DNA of 64,000 nt, taken from NCBI GenBank assembly GCA_036426205.1, contig CM071573.1, positions 78,199,114 through 78,263,113 on the forward strand, given 5' to 3'. Under the pieces are notes generated by a model that saw nothing but the letters and a program-made list of their open reading frames with translations, ran no database searches and was not told where the DNA came from. The DNA comes from Ascaphus truei (lineage: Eukaryota; Chordata; Amphibia; Anura; Ascaphidae). Below are positions 21,698 to 34,639 of this stretch, piece by piece. The position numbers were made by a program, and so were the translations under genes. Numbering within the stretch: position 1 is the first letter of the stretch; every line of letters begins with the position of its first letter.

Positions 21698-22688
21698 ATA
21701 GGCGCCTATTCACTAAACTTCGATGTTATTACTGCCAAATCGAACATTTTGACATGACCCCATCTCAGGGTCTGACATTTGTGTTATCGTCACAAAGAAT
21801 TAAGAAGAATTATCGCAAGTCACAAACCGTGAGGTAGGAAAATGACAATACCCCTCAGGATAGCAGTGTCCTTATCTCAGCCTTTCTCTAAGTTCTGCCC
21901 GTGCGTTCTGCTCAGAGAGAGATGTATCTCCCTGCACAGCTCTTACAGGCGATCGCACTGTTTTTATTTACATTTTAATGGCATAGTATTGTAGCACGGG
22001 CTCTCCTGATCAGAACTGCAATAATTTCAGGTCCGGGGACCCCCTGCTTCCTAAGTTACAGGTCCCGGTATTGGGTGCCGGTATCTACCAGGGCCTGTAA
22101 CTCGGGAAGCAGGAGGTCCCCATGGCTGAAATTAATGAGGTTCAGCTCCGGAGACTCCCTGCTTCAATACTCTGTTATCAAAATAAGGTAATGAAGCTGT
22201 TTTTATTTTAACAGCTAACCGCTACGGTAATGAAGGGGTTAAATACCAGTGCCCGGTTTCTTGGGGTGGAGGGGGTTACTACCGCTAGGTTAATGAAAGG
22301 GTTAACTCCTCTCACAACCCTCCCAGAAGGCCTAAACACCCACCACAAGCCAAATACCACCTTCACCCATCCCCTCTACTCCCAATAACCGGGGACTGGT
22401 ATTTAACTCGTTCATAACCTTAGCAGGTAGCCACTAAAGTAATGAAGCTGCCTGTAAATGTATTTTTATTACAAGTCACACCTCGGATCCCATCTTGCCA
22501 CCCCTGAGGTGGCGATATGAGAACCTGTGAGTTGCGGGAACGCTACCGATTGAGGAGAAGCCCTTCTAGAGCGAGTTTGGCAAATTATCGAAGCTTTGTG
22601 AATAGCTACATATGTCAACTCATTCAAGATGTGCTCAAAATGCTCGATGAGTTAGTTATCGGAGTTTAGTGAAAAGGCCCCATAGAGA
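21698..22688. mobile_element. about 1-kb inverted-repeat element, complete copy
   Basis: The left end GGCGCCTATTCACTAAAC and right end GTTTAGTGAAAAGGCCCC are imperfect inverted repeats, continuing with TTCGAT and ATCGGA. ATA is found on both outer sides. The interior has ACCGCTA-GGTTAATGAA repeats and no open frame. Confidence 0.65.
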
Positions 22689-22734
22689 TTTTACCTACAT
22701 GAAATGTTGTAAATAGATTTGTGATTGTGTAGAC

Positions 22735-22985
22735 CAGTGGTTCTCAACTTTATTTCGGTTAAGGAACTCCAGAATTAGATTGTCAAACTCTGGGAAACCC
22801 CAGCCCTTGCCCCAATCTCTCTCCCACCCCCACCGCCTGTGTGCCCTCCCCTGCTGCCTTTTGTCTCTCATGCGCCCGCCCCATCACCCCTCATCTTCGT
22901 GTGCCCTCTGCCCCTCGTGCGCCCAGCCCATCTCTCGTGTCACTCACCCCTCACTCTCTCACCCTTAACCCACATATATATAGGG
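22735..22985. mobile_element. possible hAT-like remnant and C-rich tail
   Basis: CAGTGGTTCTCAACTTTATT at 22,736-22,755 matches the general form of hAT terminal repeats. What follows is CCC-rich low-complexity sequence. No matching right end was identified. Confidence 0.35.
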
Positions 22986-23234
22986 TTTAAGCTCACCCCA
23001 CTTTTTAAGTAGCAGGGTTTTCAATGCAGGACAGGTCTATTAAAGCCATTCTCCCTCCACTGCAGAGATAAATGAGAATTTTCATAAGTATTGTTAGGAC
23101 CTGCATACTGGTCACGCCGTGAAGAGGTTGAAGGCTTATAATGCTTTGGCCAAAGGGATTAAATAAATGACCCTTACTCATGAGTATACTAACACTGAAG
23201 TATTTAACGGGAACCTTTCCCTCCTCCTTCAAAC

Positions 23235-25310
23235 ATTCAACAGTTATACAATTACTCTAAAACAGCAAGCTTGACCCTACCTGTCTTTCTAACTATAGAC
23301 CTGTCCCCCTCCTGCCTTTTGCCTATAAACTCCTTGAAGTCGTGTATTCTCTTGTTTGCTCCATTTTCTCGACACCTATTCTCTTCTAGGCCCTCTACAA
23401 TCTGGCGTCCGCACTGCTCACTCGACTGAAACAGCCCTCACTAAAATAACTAATTACTTCCATGCAGCCAAAGACAGCAGTCATTACACTCTGCTCATAT
23501 TACTCGACCTCTCTGCAGCATTTGACACCGTGGACCACCCTCTTCTCCTTCACATTCTCCATACTCTTGGTATTCGTAACAAAGCTCTATCCTGAATCTC
23601 CTCCTACCTCTCCCATCGTACTTTCAGTGTCTCCTTTGCTAACACCTCCTCCTCTATCGATCTCTCTGTGGGGGTACCGCAGTGCTCTGTCCTGGGACCT
23701 CTTTTCTCTGTACACACTTTCTCAAGGTAACCTAATCACATCTCTTGGGTTTAAATATCACCTCTAGGTGACACACAAATTTACTTTTCTACCCCCTGAC
23801 CTTACACCTGCTTTACAGACCAAAGTTTCTGAATGTCTCCTTGCGATATCATCCTGGATGGCCCTCCGCCGACTTAAACTTAACATGGCAAAAACAGAGC
23901 TCCTTATACTTCCTCCCAAACCTGGCCCAAGTACCTCCTTCCACATTACTGTTGGAAGTAATATCATTTACCCAGTAGCCCAAGCATTTTATTTATTTAT
24001 AAAAATATTTTACCAGGAAGTAATACATTGAGAGATACCTCTCGTTTTCAAGTATGTCCTGGGCACAGAGTTATAAAAAATACATGGTTACATTAAAAGA
24101 ACAGGGTTATACAGTGGGCTCACAGACATTTCATGGACAGATAGAGTTGGAAAATTTGGTACGGGGGATAAAGGGCTTATGAGTTTCAGATAGAAATAGA
24201 GCAGCTTTAACATCACTTTAACATCAACCAACATCAGCGAACGGCAGCAAATGGCTCACACCCTTTGGCTGCCCTTCAGCTGCGCGCCTTTGGGGCAACG
24301 CAGATGTACACTGGGGTGGGTGAGATTGAATCTGATGCATCTGTGAACAAAAATATATTTTATTTGTGTCCCCTTGGCTCATTAACATTCCAGTGGGTGG
24401 GGTGGCCGATTCCACAAAGAACAAGCACATGTTAACCCTTAGCACGCTGGTCCTGTGCAGAGGGGAGCAGTTCTTGGGGGGGCCATCAGGCTGTGCACCT
24501 TTTGGGCAACGCAGATGTACACTTGGGTGGGATGTACACTGGGGTGGCATGCTTCCTAGGGGTCACACTCAACTCCTTTCTCACATTCTCCACTCACATT
24601 CAAAACGTATCTAAAACCTGTCGCTTTTTCCTCTGCAATATTACAAAGATACGCCCTTTCCTCTGTTACTCGACTGTAAAACTTTGACTCAGGCCCTTGT
24701 TCTCTCCCATCTCAATTACTGTAACCTCCTGCTGTCCGGCCTTCATGCCTCTCACCTGTCTCCCCTACAATCTATCCTAAACGCTGCTGCCAGAATCACT
24801 CTACTCTTTCCTAAATCTGTCTCAGCGCCTCCCCTGCTGAAATCACTCTCCTGGCTTCCCATCAAATCCTGTATCTCGCACTCAATTCTCCTCCTCACTT
24901 TTAAAGCTTTACACTCTTCTGCCCCTCCTTACATCTCAGCCCTAATTTCTCGCTATGTACCATCCCGACTCTTCCCGATGTCTTCTCTCTACCCCCTTTG
25001 TATCTAAAGCCCTCTCCAGCCTTAAACCTTTCTCACTGACTGCCCCACACCACTGGAATGTTCTTCCTCTCAATACCCGACTAGCACCCTCTCTATCCAC
25101 CTATAAGACCCACCTCAAGACACATTTGCTTAAAGAAGCATATGAGTAGCATGTGGCTAATACTAAACACATGCTACATTAAGCTTGGCCCCCTGCAGAC
25201 GCACTTACCAGAATGTCCTCCTTCTGTCTCTGTACATTCTTCCTACCTACCAATTAGATTGTAAGCTCTTCAGAGTAGGGACTCCTCTTCCACAATGTTA
25301 CATTTAGCAG
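23235..25310 (+). mobile_element. L2-like LINE reverse transcriptase fragment
   Basis: Frames encode YRPVPLLPF-like (near 23,298), then TETALTKI and LLDLSAAFDTVDHPLLL (23,500-23,555), the reverse-transcriptase core of the L2/CR1 group with its catalytic-region Asp. After an insertion it continues from 24,555 with the C-terminal domain: LSHLNYCN (about 24,705), APPYISALI (about 24,925), and FSLTAPHHWN (about 25,030). The 3' end carries ATTAGATTGTAAGCTCTTC (25,253-25,271), shared with the 3' ends at 35.3, 45.1 and 56.8 kb. Frameshifts and stops make it inactive. Confidence 0.85.
23985..24550. mobile_element. nested insertion in L2-like LINE
   Basis: The LINE frame is interrupted after CCAGTAGCCCAAGC. 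The insert starts with TATTTATTTATAAAAATATT and TTACCAGGAAGTAATACATT. It also contains two copies of TTTGGGGCAACGCAGATGTA-like sequence (near 24,290 and 24,500). Confidence 0.6.
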
Positions 25311-25392
25311 TGGGTATTTTTTTTCTTTAATTGATAATCACACATTAAACTCAAAAGTGACAAAGGACAAATGAGCAAAACTCAAAGAGTCT

Positions 25393-25424
25393 TTGAAAAA
25401 GTCCTTGTTTGGACGAAACGCGTC
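25393..25424 (+). ncRNA. hammerhead-like core, copy d
   Basis: TTGAAAA, an A, a perfect stem GTCC-TTGTTT-GGAC, GAAA, CGCG, T-C. TCT before and AGA after the core can pair. About 35 bases further comes AATAAAGTTTTTT, the tail seen after other copies. C3 and G8 are changed, so probably inactive. Confidence 0.55.
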
Positions 25425-25559
25425 AGAGTGATCATGCTGATGTACATTACTGGTTATCAATAAAGTTTTTTATATTCATACGTTGGCTGTGGAAGGTGCT
25501 GTGAACCCCGGAAGTATTCAACCTTTTATATCAGTATAGCCCTGGTCCCCTTACAAGTG

Positions 25560-27310
25560 TGGGTCCCTGGCTATTGGTCGCTTCCCTGTGCTCTCCCTGG
25601 CATAAGGGCAGGTGCCGCATGGTTAGTTAGGGCGGTGTGGCGAGATAGCCAGCAGCAGGATGCGCAGGGAGGCTCCGGTGGCTCTCCACTGGTTGGCGCC
25701 GCCATCCGGACGGGCGCCGCCATGTTGGAATTGACCGCACGTGCGCGAACGCTTGCGCAGGTGGCAGACCAAGCGCAGGAGAAGGCAGACAAGCAGGAAG
25801 GCCCTCTACAGGCTGCGCATGCGCAGGGAAGTGGCGCGGCAGCCATTAGGATAGCTCAGGCGCAGACAGGAAAAGGTAGGCAGCCATTAGAGAGGCGCCC
25901 ATGCGGTCTCCGTAGGCCGGAGCCTCCCTGGGAACTACACTTCTCAGGAGGCATAGCTGCAGACAGTCAGATGTTTGAGCTTAGCCAACAGGGCTCTAGG
26001 ATTCTCTGCAGCAGGGAATAGATACATTGTTGTGTGCTGTGTGTGTGAGGAGTTGAAGCTGGGAGTGAGACAGGGGAGGTTGTGTGTGCAGGGGTCAGGG
26101 ACCCAGTGCACTTGGCCCGTAATCCCCTAGGCCCAGCTAGGCCCCATTTATTGAAATGTTGGAGCTGGTACAGGGACATGCCCTAGACAGGGAACGGATC
26201 CCCTTAGCAGTCAGTTATATTCTAATATAGTCAGGGACACAGCTGTGTGCACGTGGCCTGGCAAGTTTGGTCTCGGAACAGACCTCTTCAGTGTTAAAGA
26301 CAGTCTTCACGGTGGGATTGTCCGTCAAGACATCAACCCACGCGGAGGCGCATTCATCGCGGGATCGGCGGATCCTTTGGGAAGTTTCATCATATCGGGT
26401 GTGAACACACCCGGCAGGTATTATCCTCTAAGTGCACCAACGATAACACCTTCACCTTAGTGGACCGCGCGGTCATACATCTGGGGTATTGTGGGTGTGG
26501 GACTCTCATGGACTCCGTGTGGGGTACCTGGTGTGGGGTTACAGCCCTGCGAGGTGTGTGGGTAGTTGTGTCATTAGTGGGTAGAGTTAAGTCATTACAT
26601 TAGAGTGTTATGTAATGTGTTACTTCATAGTTATGCTAACAGTAAAGCCCTTTCTTTTTTACAAAGCTGTGAGGTTCATTGTAAGAGTGTCCTGTGAGGG
26701 GCTGCTCCCACTCTGCTGGGATCTCTCACAGGTGGACGCACTGCACCATATAGTAGTAGTAAGAGTAATTCACCCCAGGCTCCCAGCGGCGGAGGCTTAG
26801 GCTCCTGCGAGCCAAACAGGTAAAAGGGCATCACCAGCAGCTAATTACAGTCACCCACCCCCCCTGAGCTCACTTAGGGGTGGGGGAAACAGGGCTACAT
26901 CAGATATCTGTAAAAAACATCTCAGTAAATTATCTGATAATCGAAGAGAGGGAGTATTACATTATTCCAATGAGGTGTTTTGTGACAAAAGTATTGAAAC
27001 AAAAATATACTCTTGTTCTGTTCAAACATAGGTGGTTTAAGACACTGTAACCAATTGTTGGTCCCATTGTCTTGCTATCAGCATACAGTCCAATCCTGCT
27101 GCAGCTCAAGACAGCAGTTCCTCTGGTCAGTCTCCCCAATTGTGCGACTCAGGAATCTCTGCTCTGTCTCCTAGTTCAGCTCAGGTGTGAGCTAAGGAGT
27201 CTCCCTTCCTCTCTCAAAGGCAGGCTTTTTCTAACACCTCTAATCAGCCAGGTACTGGTCAATTAACCAGCACACTGCTGGATTAGAGGCAAGTTTTCTG
27301 AACAGGGTAA
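25560..27310. other. unassigned, partly CpG-rich sequence
   Basis: 25,600-25,960 is CpG-rich (GCGCCGCCATGTTGG) and may be a transposon end or LTR. 26,240-26,460 is open in one frame but has no recognised domain. The rest holds nothing I can assign. Confidence 0.35.
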
Positions 27311-27386
27311 GTCCCCTGTTACATACCTCCCCTGTTTGTGGGAAGCTCGGACTTGCCATGGCCAAAGCCCATCCTTCCACTCTTTC

Positions 27387-27830
27387 TCAAGATATCTCTG
27401 GGACTTGAATGAGAGTGGATGGAGGAGAACCCTCAGTCCTGCTGGGATTGGAGCCCTTCCTCCAGTTTAGTAGTGTCTCCTCCAGAAGGTGTTTGAGTTC
27501 AGCAGTCCTCAGTCGCTCAAGGAGAACTTTTCCCAAGTACAGTCTTTCTACTGACCATGTGTTCCTGAGCTTTCCCCTGTGTCGGGCACTCCTCTTTTTG
27601 TAGGCAGACTGTATGGCGACAGTTGCAGAGCGCCTATGCAAATCGCTCTCTCTCGCCATCCTTCCCATGTGCTCCACTTTAGCACAAAATGTCCATTTCC
27701 TGGTATCACCAGAGCGCCCTATAACAGCCATTTGAGCCCTCAGTTCTTGAAGCTGTCTTCCTGCACTTTTCCCATACAATGTAGTCGCCATTTCAGCTTC
27801 TTTGGGATTGAGTTGCGATTCCAGTTTCAT
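27387..27830 (-). CDS. unrecognised 147-codon open frame, weak
   Basis: A frame rich in Lys, Arg, Glu and Leu, beginning MKLESQLNPKEAEMATTLYG, with an amphipathic coiled-coil-like middle (LQELRAQMAVIG) and a basic segment (KKRSARHRGKLR). I do not recognise the family. CCCTGTTACATACCTCCCCT, 60 bp past its stop, resembles sequence near LTR borders, so a gag-like or other retroelement remnant is possible. No splice or promoter evidence. The next 430 bases are unassigned. Confidence 0.25.
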   Translation of the reverse strand: MKLESQLNPKEAEMATTLYGKSAGRQLQELRAQMAVIGRSGDTRKWTFCAKVEHMGRMARESDLHRRSATVAIQSAYKKRSARHRGKLRNTWSVERLYLGKVLLERLRTAELKHLLEETLLNWRKGSNPSRTEGSPPSTLIQVPEIS

Positions 27831-28267
27831 TTCCAGAGAATGTCCTATCTTTTCAGCTTCCTCAGCTAAGGATTCTTCTGGCTTAGATTCTGTAGTCCAA
27901 CCTCTGTTTGTTGCCTGTTGGGCGATTGCAGGTTTGGCTAGTGCTTTCTTAGGTGGCTCAAACTTCGTAATCTTGTTTTGAAGGTCAAATAGTTTTTATC
28001 AGTGTGGTGAAATACTTCTTTACATGCCTCCCAAGTGTTAAATGTGTGATCTAGTTTGGGGAGAAGGGATTGTAGTTTGTTCCTTATCGTTCTGGGCTGC
28101 CACAGCTCTGTTTCCACTCTATATGGCCTCAATTTCTACCCATCTTATAAGTGTGGGATCTGCGTGCCACGCTATCATCTGCCGAAACTGTGCTTTCCTA
28201 TTGTAGGACATTACTGTATATGAGGCAAACTCAATCCACCCAGTTACGTGGCTGGCACAAGTTGTTC

Positions 28268-28561
28268 TTACTTACTCTGGGTTTTTTTGTTACACAAAAT
28301 TAGCCTACAGTACTTACATGGCATTGAAGGTCCTGTAAGATCTTTTTGGAGGGATTTGAATAGATGTTGAAGCCTTAGGAGGAAGTTCATTTTTATGGAG
28401 TTGATCCTTCCAACCCATGAAGTATGACATGTGTCCCATTGTCTACTGTCTTTCTGCCCATTGCTATTTTTACTGCATTGGATCTCTAGATCAGAGTATA
28501 CCCCCCCCACCACATTTTTTATTGATTTTATTATTTTTTGCAACAACTTATTATGTGTCAC
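28268..28561 (-). mobile_element. Tx1/L1-type LINE ORF2 fragment
   Basis: A minus-strand frame contains SWVGRINSIKMNFLLRLQHL followed by FKSL, the conserved segment after the reverse-transcriptase domain of L1/Tx1 elements (usually GR...K...LPR..YLF..LP). A short, decayed piece. Confidence 0.75.
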
Positions 28562-29670
28562 TTATCTTTTAGATTACAGATTTAATTACATTTGATTTTA
28601 AATATTAAGTTAAACTTTCCTCACTTTTTAGGGTGCATTTAAAGTGTGTGGCACTCTCTTTAATCTATTTTATACATCCATACATCCTAGCTAGCACCTC
28701 CTCACCTATTGCATCATCAACTGATATTATTGTACTTGTGAAGCAGGACTACCCCTCTCATCTGATCTCTTAGAAATCATTTAATCTTGGAAATGAAAGT
28801 AATTATTTTGGGTATTTTGATTAAATGCATACTAGCCCCTTGATAGCCAGAGGGGAGATAGCCCCCTGGGCACTATTCGATCACGTGACCGTTCCTTGGG
28901 AGAAATCACATGATCGCGTCATCACTGATGATGGAGCAGTGAGGGTCATCCTCTTCCATTCCTTAGCCAGTCACATTGCTTTCACCAAGCGCAGAACACC
29001 ATCTCCTCTAGAAAACAAGCAAATAGTATACAATGTAGCTACTACATCATGGGTGGCAGACCTGATGTAATAGCAAAATCAGGGGGCAAAAAAGGGTTAA
29101 TCTATTGAAAATATATATTTTAAGATTAGTTAGATCTCACCAGTCGTCAGATATTGGAGGGGCACTACATTCTCATATCGTTAGATATTATCTCTCTGTC
29201 TCTTCCCGTCAGTGTCGCGACCATCCCCCTCCCTTTTCACCTTTTCCTTTAATTTGCTTTCCATTCCAGTGTGAGTAGGATGATAATTTGATAAACTATG
29301 ACAGTCAAGCTGTCTAGCTGGACACACAGAACATATAAAGTGTTTGTTTTGGCTTCAGTCTCCTGGATCTTATCGTTTTAAAGCATACCTTGTTATTTAC
29401 AGTGTTGACACTTATTACTAATCAAACTGGTAATTTCTTTGGAAATAGTCCTTTCCTCTGTCTAAAGGGCTTCCAAAATAAAGCCTGGGTTTTTTTTGCT
29501 GATGAGTCCAGTAGGGAGCTGGTTAATTTCAGCTGGAGTCAATTGACCTCTCTCTACCTGGCTCATCAAGCATGTTTAATAGCCTGGTGCACAGATTGCC
29601 TGCGATCTCTAGCACAGGGAGAGCGTATGTGCTGCTAGGGAAATCCCAGGGGAAGAGAGACTCTGTTCCA
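28562..29670. other. unassigned sequence
   Basis: No supported gene or repeat. The last 400 bases may be the U3 part of the LTR that follows. Confidence 0.35.
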
Positions 29671-29679
29671 AGCAGCATC

Positions 29680-31147
29680 GGTCCCTGGAACCCGCCCGAG
29701 GGAGCACCCCACAGACCCTGGACTGACGTGGAGAGCACCCTCCCTACAGGTACCTCTATTTGTACTTGTGGTAAAAGGCAGAGCCTTCCAGCCCTCAGAT
29801 AGGGACTGCTGAATGTTAGTCAGTCCCCTGCATGGGGTTAGGCCTGGTTATTGTTTTCTGTTTTATTTTTGTTTTGCTGATATGAAGCTGTTTTCTGTTT
29901 AAAGCCTGCTGCCTAATAAAGCCTATATTTATTTCTCCTAATCATCTCTGGTGTGTTACCCTCTGTGCACATCTCCTACATATGGTGGCCGAAGTGGGAT
30001 GAGAGGTGGTCCGTGAATTTCAAAGGGGCCCCAGAGACCGGCTTCCAGCAGTAAAAATGGAAGAACGACGTGCAGAGGCGACCAGAATCTGGCCAGGCCT
30101 ACCTGTAGATCCCAGCAGAAAAAGCTTCACTGTGCTGGATAAAGCCACAAACGTCACAGCCTAGGCACACGGAATGTCGTGTCATGTCCTTGAACATGAA
30201 CATGTGTCCCCGAAGAAGTGCCTGTTCAGTTCAGAGAGTGAGAACCCCTCAACAGACAATACCAGGGAAGCAGAGCCGGAACAAGTAAGTGACAATCCCT
30301 TTACAAGCCCTGAAGATGTACTTCAAAAATGGCAGACATGACTGATCATTACCGTGAATGATTGGATCCGGAGAAAGAAGATAACGCTGAGCTACAAATG
30401 GCTCTGCTCTGACTTGGAGAACCTGAGGACTGATCTAGAGACGGCGAACTATTACCACCATGCTCAAGAAACATAGCTGCTCTGATGAAGTTATTACTGA
30501 TTGGAAGGAGAAGTATGAGGAAGCTCAGGCAGATCAGAAAGGATCTCGGAAGAAGGCACTCAGTATAGAGCTTGAACTCTCTCAGAAGGAGTCTCAGTAC
30601 AGACCTGGGAGTCAATTAGAATGAAATTCGCAGTCTAAGTACAGAGCTGGAAATCTCTCAGTGTGGTTCAAACTCAGCATAGGCTGGATGTCTCTCGCCA
30701 GGAGGTCAGCGGTCTCAGCACTGAACTGGAAATCTCTCAGAAGAAATTTCACAGTCTCGATACATAGCTGGAAGTCTCTCAAAAAGAGTATTGCTGTCTC
30801 AGTACTGATCGGAAGTCTCTCAGATGGAGCTTCATGCAGCAGTCCCTGGAACCCGCCAGAAGGAATCCCCACAGGCAACACCACAGACCCTGGACTGGCG
30901 GGGAGAGCACCCTGCCTACAGGTACCTCTCTTTGGACTTGTGAAAAGGCCTAGCCTTCCAGCCCTCATACAGGGACTCCTGAATGTTAGTCAATCCCCTG
31001 CTTGGGGTTAGGCCTGATTATTGTTTTCTGCTCTAGTTTTGTTTTGCAGATATGATGCTGTTTTCTGTTTAAAACTGATGGCTAATAAAGCCTTCACCTA
31101 AAAACATTTCCGGTTTGTTATCATCCGGACTGTGCGCATCTCCTACA
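29680..31147 (+). mobile_element. LTR-retrotransposon-like element, two LTR-like copies
   Basis: Two direct repeats of about 300 bp (29,680-29,980 and 30,841-31,147) share TCCCTGGAACCCGCC, a CCTGCNTGGGGTTAGGCCTG block, a CTAATAAAGCCT polyadenylation-type signal and the end CATCTCCTACA. Directly after the first copy comes TATGGTGGCCGAAGTGGGAT, placed and shaped like a primer-binding site. The 860-bp interior has no pol domain. It contains about 48-bp tandem units (30,550-30,825) whose frame repeats a heptad-like LSTELEISQK pattern with stops. The 5' ends of the LTRs are not defined. Confidence 0.6.
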
Positions 31148-31454
31148 GTCCTCTAAATCCATTTCCTGTACACCTTTTGTAATACCTGACATCAGACCAG
31201 TGTTGTGGTGATTTTTGCTGGAGTCTAGAGATGGGAGAATTATTCACCAACACTTGAATTTGCCAAGAACATGGCGTTTATTCAGAAGTTTATTCACGGA
31301 ATGGTCAGAAAAATGATTGTGAATAGGATTCGCCCAGAACCTGAAATATGGCGAGGGGAGACGGAGAGCTAAATATATATCACCATCAAACACACCTTTA
31401 GATAACACATGGGGCGACGCCTGTGCCCAAAAATGGGCACCACTGAGGTACCTG

Positions 31455-34400
31455 GGAAGTATCTGATCGGGTGGTGACGCCGTGACCCACAGCTTCCCCA
31501 CAATTCATGATTTCTGACTACATGCTTTAACCTATCTTTATCCTGTACGGGCATATCTCACCATTGTTGTCGCCAATCGTTTTTTCATTAATACTATACT
31601 ATGAGAGCTCTTTGCGATTTCCCTCTTTATTCCCATCTGGGGAATATGTTAATCGGGTATGCAAATTACTCTTAGCATATTTCCCATATCTCATGTGTGC
31701 CCATGTGTCTCTCTACATGTTGTCACCTGTGTTTGGGGGATATATATAGCGAATATAAGGATTCTTGTAGAATAGGAATCTCTTGGGCTCTCTTGCAAAG
31801 TCATATTTCAGGCTCCAGGCAAATTAAATATTTTAATTCAATATGAGAATAGTGGCCGCTGGTGGAATTGAATACATTTGCACACATTTTTTAACATAAG
31901 CTTCTCGGGCGAATATTCATTTTCAAATTGAAATCAATAAAAAATCTGCAAAGTTTTTGTGGACTGAAATTTGATACATTTGTGCCCATGATTTCTGGAG
32001 AACCAATTCAGAGGACCAGTGGGTTTCTTACTTCTCTGACCATTGGCTCTTAATAAAAGTAAAGAGCAAGTAAGTCTGTGATCTCCTTTTTGCATGTTGC
32101 ACTGTTTCCCCCCTCCCCCTCTGGGAGATCCACTCTATCGCTACTGTGTGGTGCCGAGGTATACCTGTTAGGATCAGAGATCTGAGCTGATCTGCATTGT
32201 AGTGGAAACCAGGACAGGCTTTTGATGTCATCTGTAGTTCTTTTTCTGTGGTTCAGCGCTTCCAGCTTCAGTGTGTAGCCTGGAAATACCAGGAGCAGTT
32301 CACTATGAAGCACTCTCACACACCTTCTCCCTGACTCAGTCCAGACAGGTGTATAATAGAACAAGGGGATCTTTATTGGCACATGCACTGCAGATTTTAT
32401 CACAGCAATGTAAGGTCTAAGAGGCTCCATACCTCTGAATGGTGCTTTGCCCTGATAGCATAGGTCATCTGGCTGAGTCTGATGTTCCCCCAGCTCAGAG
32501 GCTGGGGGTGAGCATGCTTATCCTGCCATAGGAGAGACTGACAGCTCTTTGCTTCCTCTTTCCACCAGAACAGGAACAAGACTGATTAGTTTTGGCTCTA
32601 CTTCTTCCTCAGGAAGCATTAGAAGGCAGACCCACGGTCTGTACCTATACCAGATAGGCTGCACATAGGCCATGAGTCACCATCACACTCCTGTCCATCA
32701 AAGAGGAGCACACGGGGGTCAAAATCCCACAGATTTAACCTGTTAAAGCCTGCAGCTAGCAGGGACTTACATAACAGGTGTGAAGACAGGTAGAAAGAGG
32801 CATACCCTGTTACACTCTCCGTGGGTGAATCTCCCAACGCCCTCACTTGGGGCCAAATTTGGTGCACCGTCTGTCAGTCTGGAACCTGCAAGATAACAGA
32901 TAACATATCAATGATACACATAATCAGGTTATCCTTATGTCACGGTAGTGCTGCCTGCAGACCAGACACGCAGCAGAGGGAGCGTGTCCGCAGTGTGGAA
33001 ATTGCGTAGCCAGGCCAGGAGACAATAGCTATAGAATTAGGTACTTGCCGGATCCGTTGATAGAAGAGCCGTGATAGGTGCATAGCCGAGGGACGAGGCT
33101 GAGAGAGGTCCGGGAGGATGAGGTACAAGCTGAGATCAAAGGACGAGAGAAACTGCGTAGTGAGGAGGAAACCGGGGTCGAGATGGAGTCGTCAGCCAAG
33201 CCGGGTCAAAACCTGAAGAACACAAGAGCAAGAAAGACGAGATCCACACGAGAGTAACAGAAGCTATACAGAGCAATGATTCCAAGGAAACACTGGGGTT
33301 ATAAAGGTAGGTGAGCCAATCACAGAGGGAGGCAGAGCAGGGGTGTGCCGTGGAGCGCATTGTGTGTGCGCTGTAATCATTGCCAGGAATCAGCTGTAGA
33401 GTAGGGTTGTGAGCGTGACTGAAGCGAGTGCCGGGGCGTGGCCAGCAGCCCAGAGTGGTGAATAAATAATAGCCAGGGACTCACCTGTTTAAGCTCATCC
33501 CGCGCGCATCCACAAGATGGCTGCCATGTGTGCCAGCTCCGGCCGGAGCGGAGCAACCCTGTGGTGGCGATACCACTGTGGAGGCTGAGAGGTGGCAGCC
33601 ACGGAATCTGGAGAAAGTAAGGAGGGGTTGCTTCCTTACACCTTGCAGTTCCCAAGACCCAAGTCATCCACATTCTACAGTGATGAGAATAAATAACTCT
33701 TTAACATAAGAGCAAGGGAAGTTACTTATAGTACTTGCAACCTTCCTAACAACCCCCCATAGAAATCTTTTACCCACACAGAGCTAATGGTGGAGGATGA
33801 AGCCCGAACAGGGGCAGAATGAGTCTGAGCAAAGTCCACAATGTTATGCACAGAGTGAAATGGGATGGGACATGGGATGCTAGGGATGGTGTCAGGGGTA
33901 TAGCACAGTCCATGGCCTGTCCAGCATAGTGAGGCTTTCCGTGGGCCCCAGGGAGAGAACAAAGGCCTGGTGATAGGGACACGGTGACACTCTCCCTTAC
34001 AGTGGGCCAAGAAGCAGGGAGCCCCAGGTGGAAGCAGGATCACACTCACCACTTCAGGCGCTAGCGGTGGTGTAACCAGCTCCGCGGATGCCATGTTGGT
34101 GATGTCACAGGGATGCGCCAATCTCGCGAGACCACCGGAGTAGCTCAAGCCTGGCGACAGTGATGACGTCACCTCTGGTAAAACCAGTTTATAACTGAGC
34201 TGCGTACCGGACAAGGCCGCCGCGGCACCTCATCAAGGTAGGCCATCACCGGATCCTGGGGAACAGAAGGACCGGGAACCTCACCCGACATCAGTGAACA
34301 CTGTCCCCAGATTCCTCCACAGGCAGGTTGGAAGCAACGATGGTGACATCTGGGCTTGCAGAACTCATCGGATGGACCAGAACCTCCGTAGTCTCAGGGA

Positions 34401-34639
34401 TGGACGCGACCGGGCTGGAACTCCTCTCCGGACGGCAGGTAAGAGTTGGGCTCTTCTCCACAGGTCCTACCTGGTTGAAGTAATCTTTGGCAGCAACGGA
34501 TGGGGACACCTCCACCAGGGCTTATATCACGACTTATCTGGGCTTACTGAATTTCAGTAGGCCTTTTTCACGAAAAGGCCTCGATAAGTGGCTTATCTGC
34601 GCTTAGTTCATAGGCCCCTAAACCTTTAGTTATCAATGT
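31455..34639. other. unassigned repeat-like sequence in copy A (also 40,458-43,642)
   Basis: No exon or mobile-element protein is recognised in this part of the duplicated unit. TGTCACGGTAGTGCTGCC (32,938 and 41,941) opens a block that ends near CACCTTGCAGTTCCCAAGAC and could be an LTR or DNA element. Open frames in both copies share substitutions without a coding pattern. Confidence 0.35.

Larger units (their letters stand above)
13997..22163. repeat. tandem segmental duplication, copy 2 (about 8.2 kb)
   Basis: The second copy of the unit, with cleaner minisatellites and an intact collectin exon. Beyond 22,163 the sequence continues with the rest of the transposon that copy 1 lacks, so copy 2 is the parental right border. 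Confidence 0.88.

Noticed and set aside
23356..25149. Host reverse transcriptase or a domesticated gene
   Set aside because: Frames are broken by stops and a nested insertion, and the 3' tail is that of dispersed LINE copies.
30200..30240. CCCCGAAGAAGTGCCTGTTC as a hammerhead left half
   Set aside because: No stem II closing strand and no GAAA follow.
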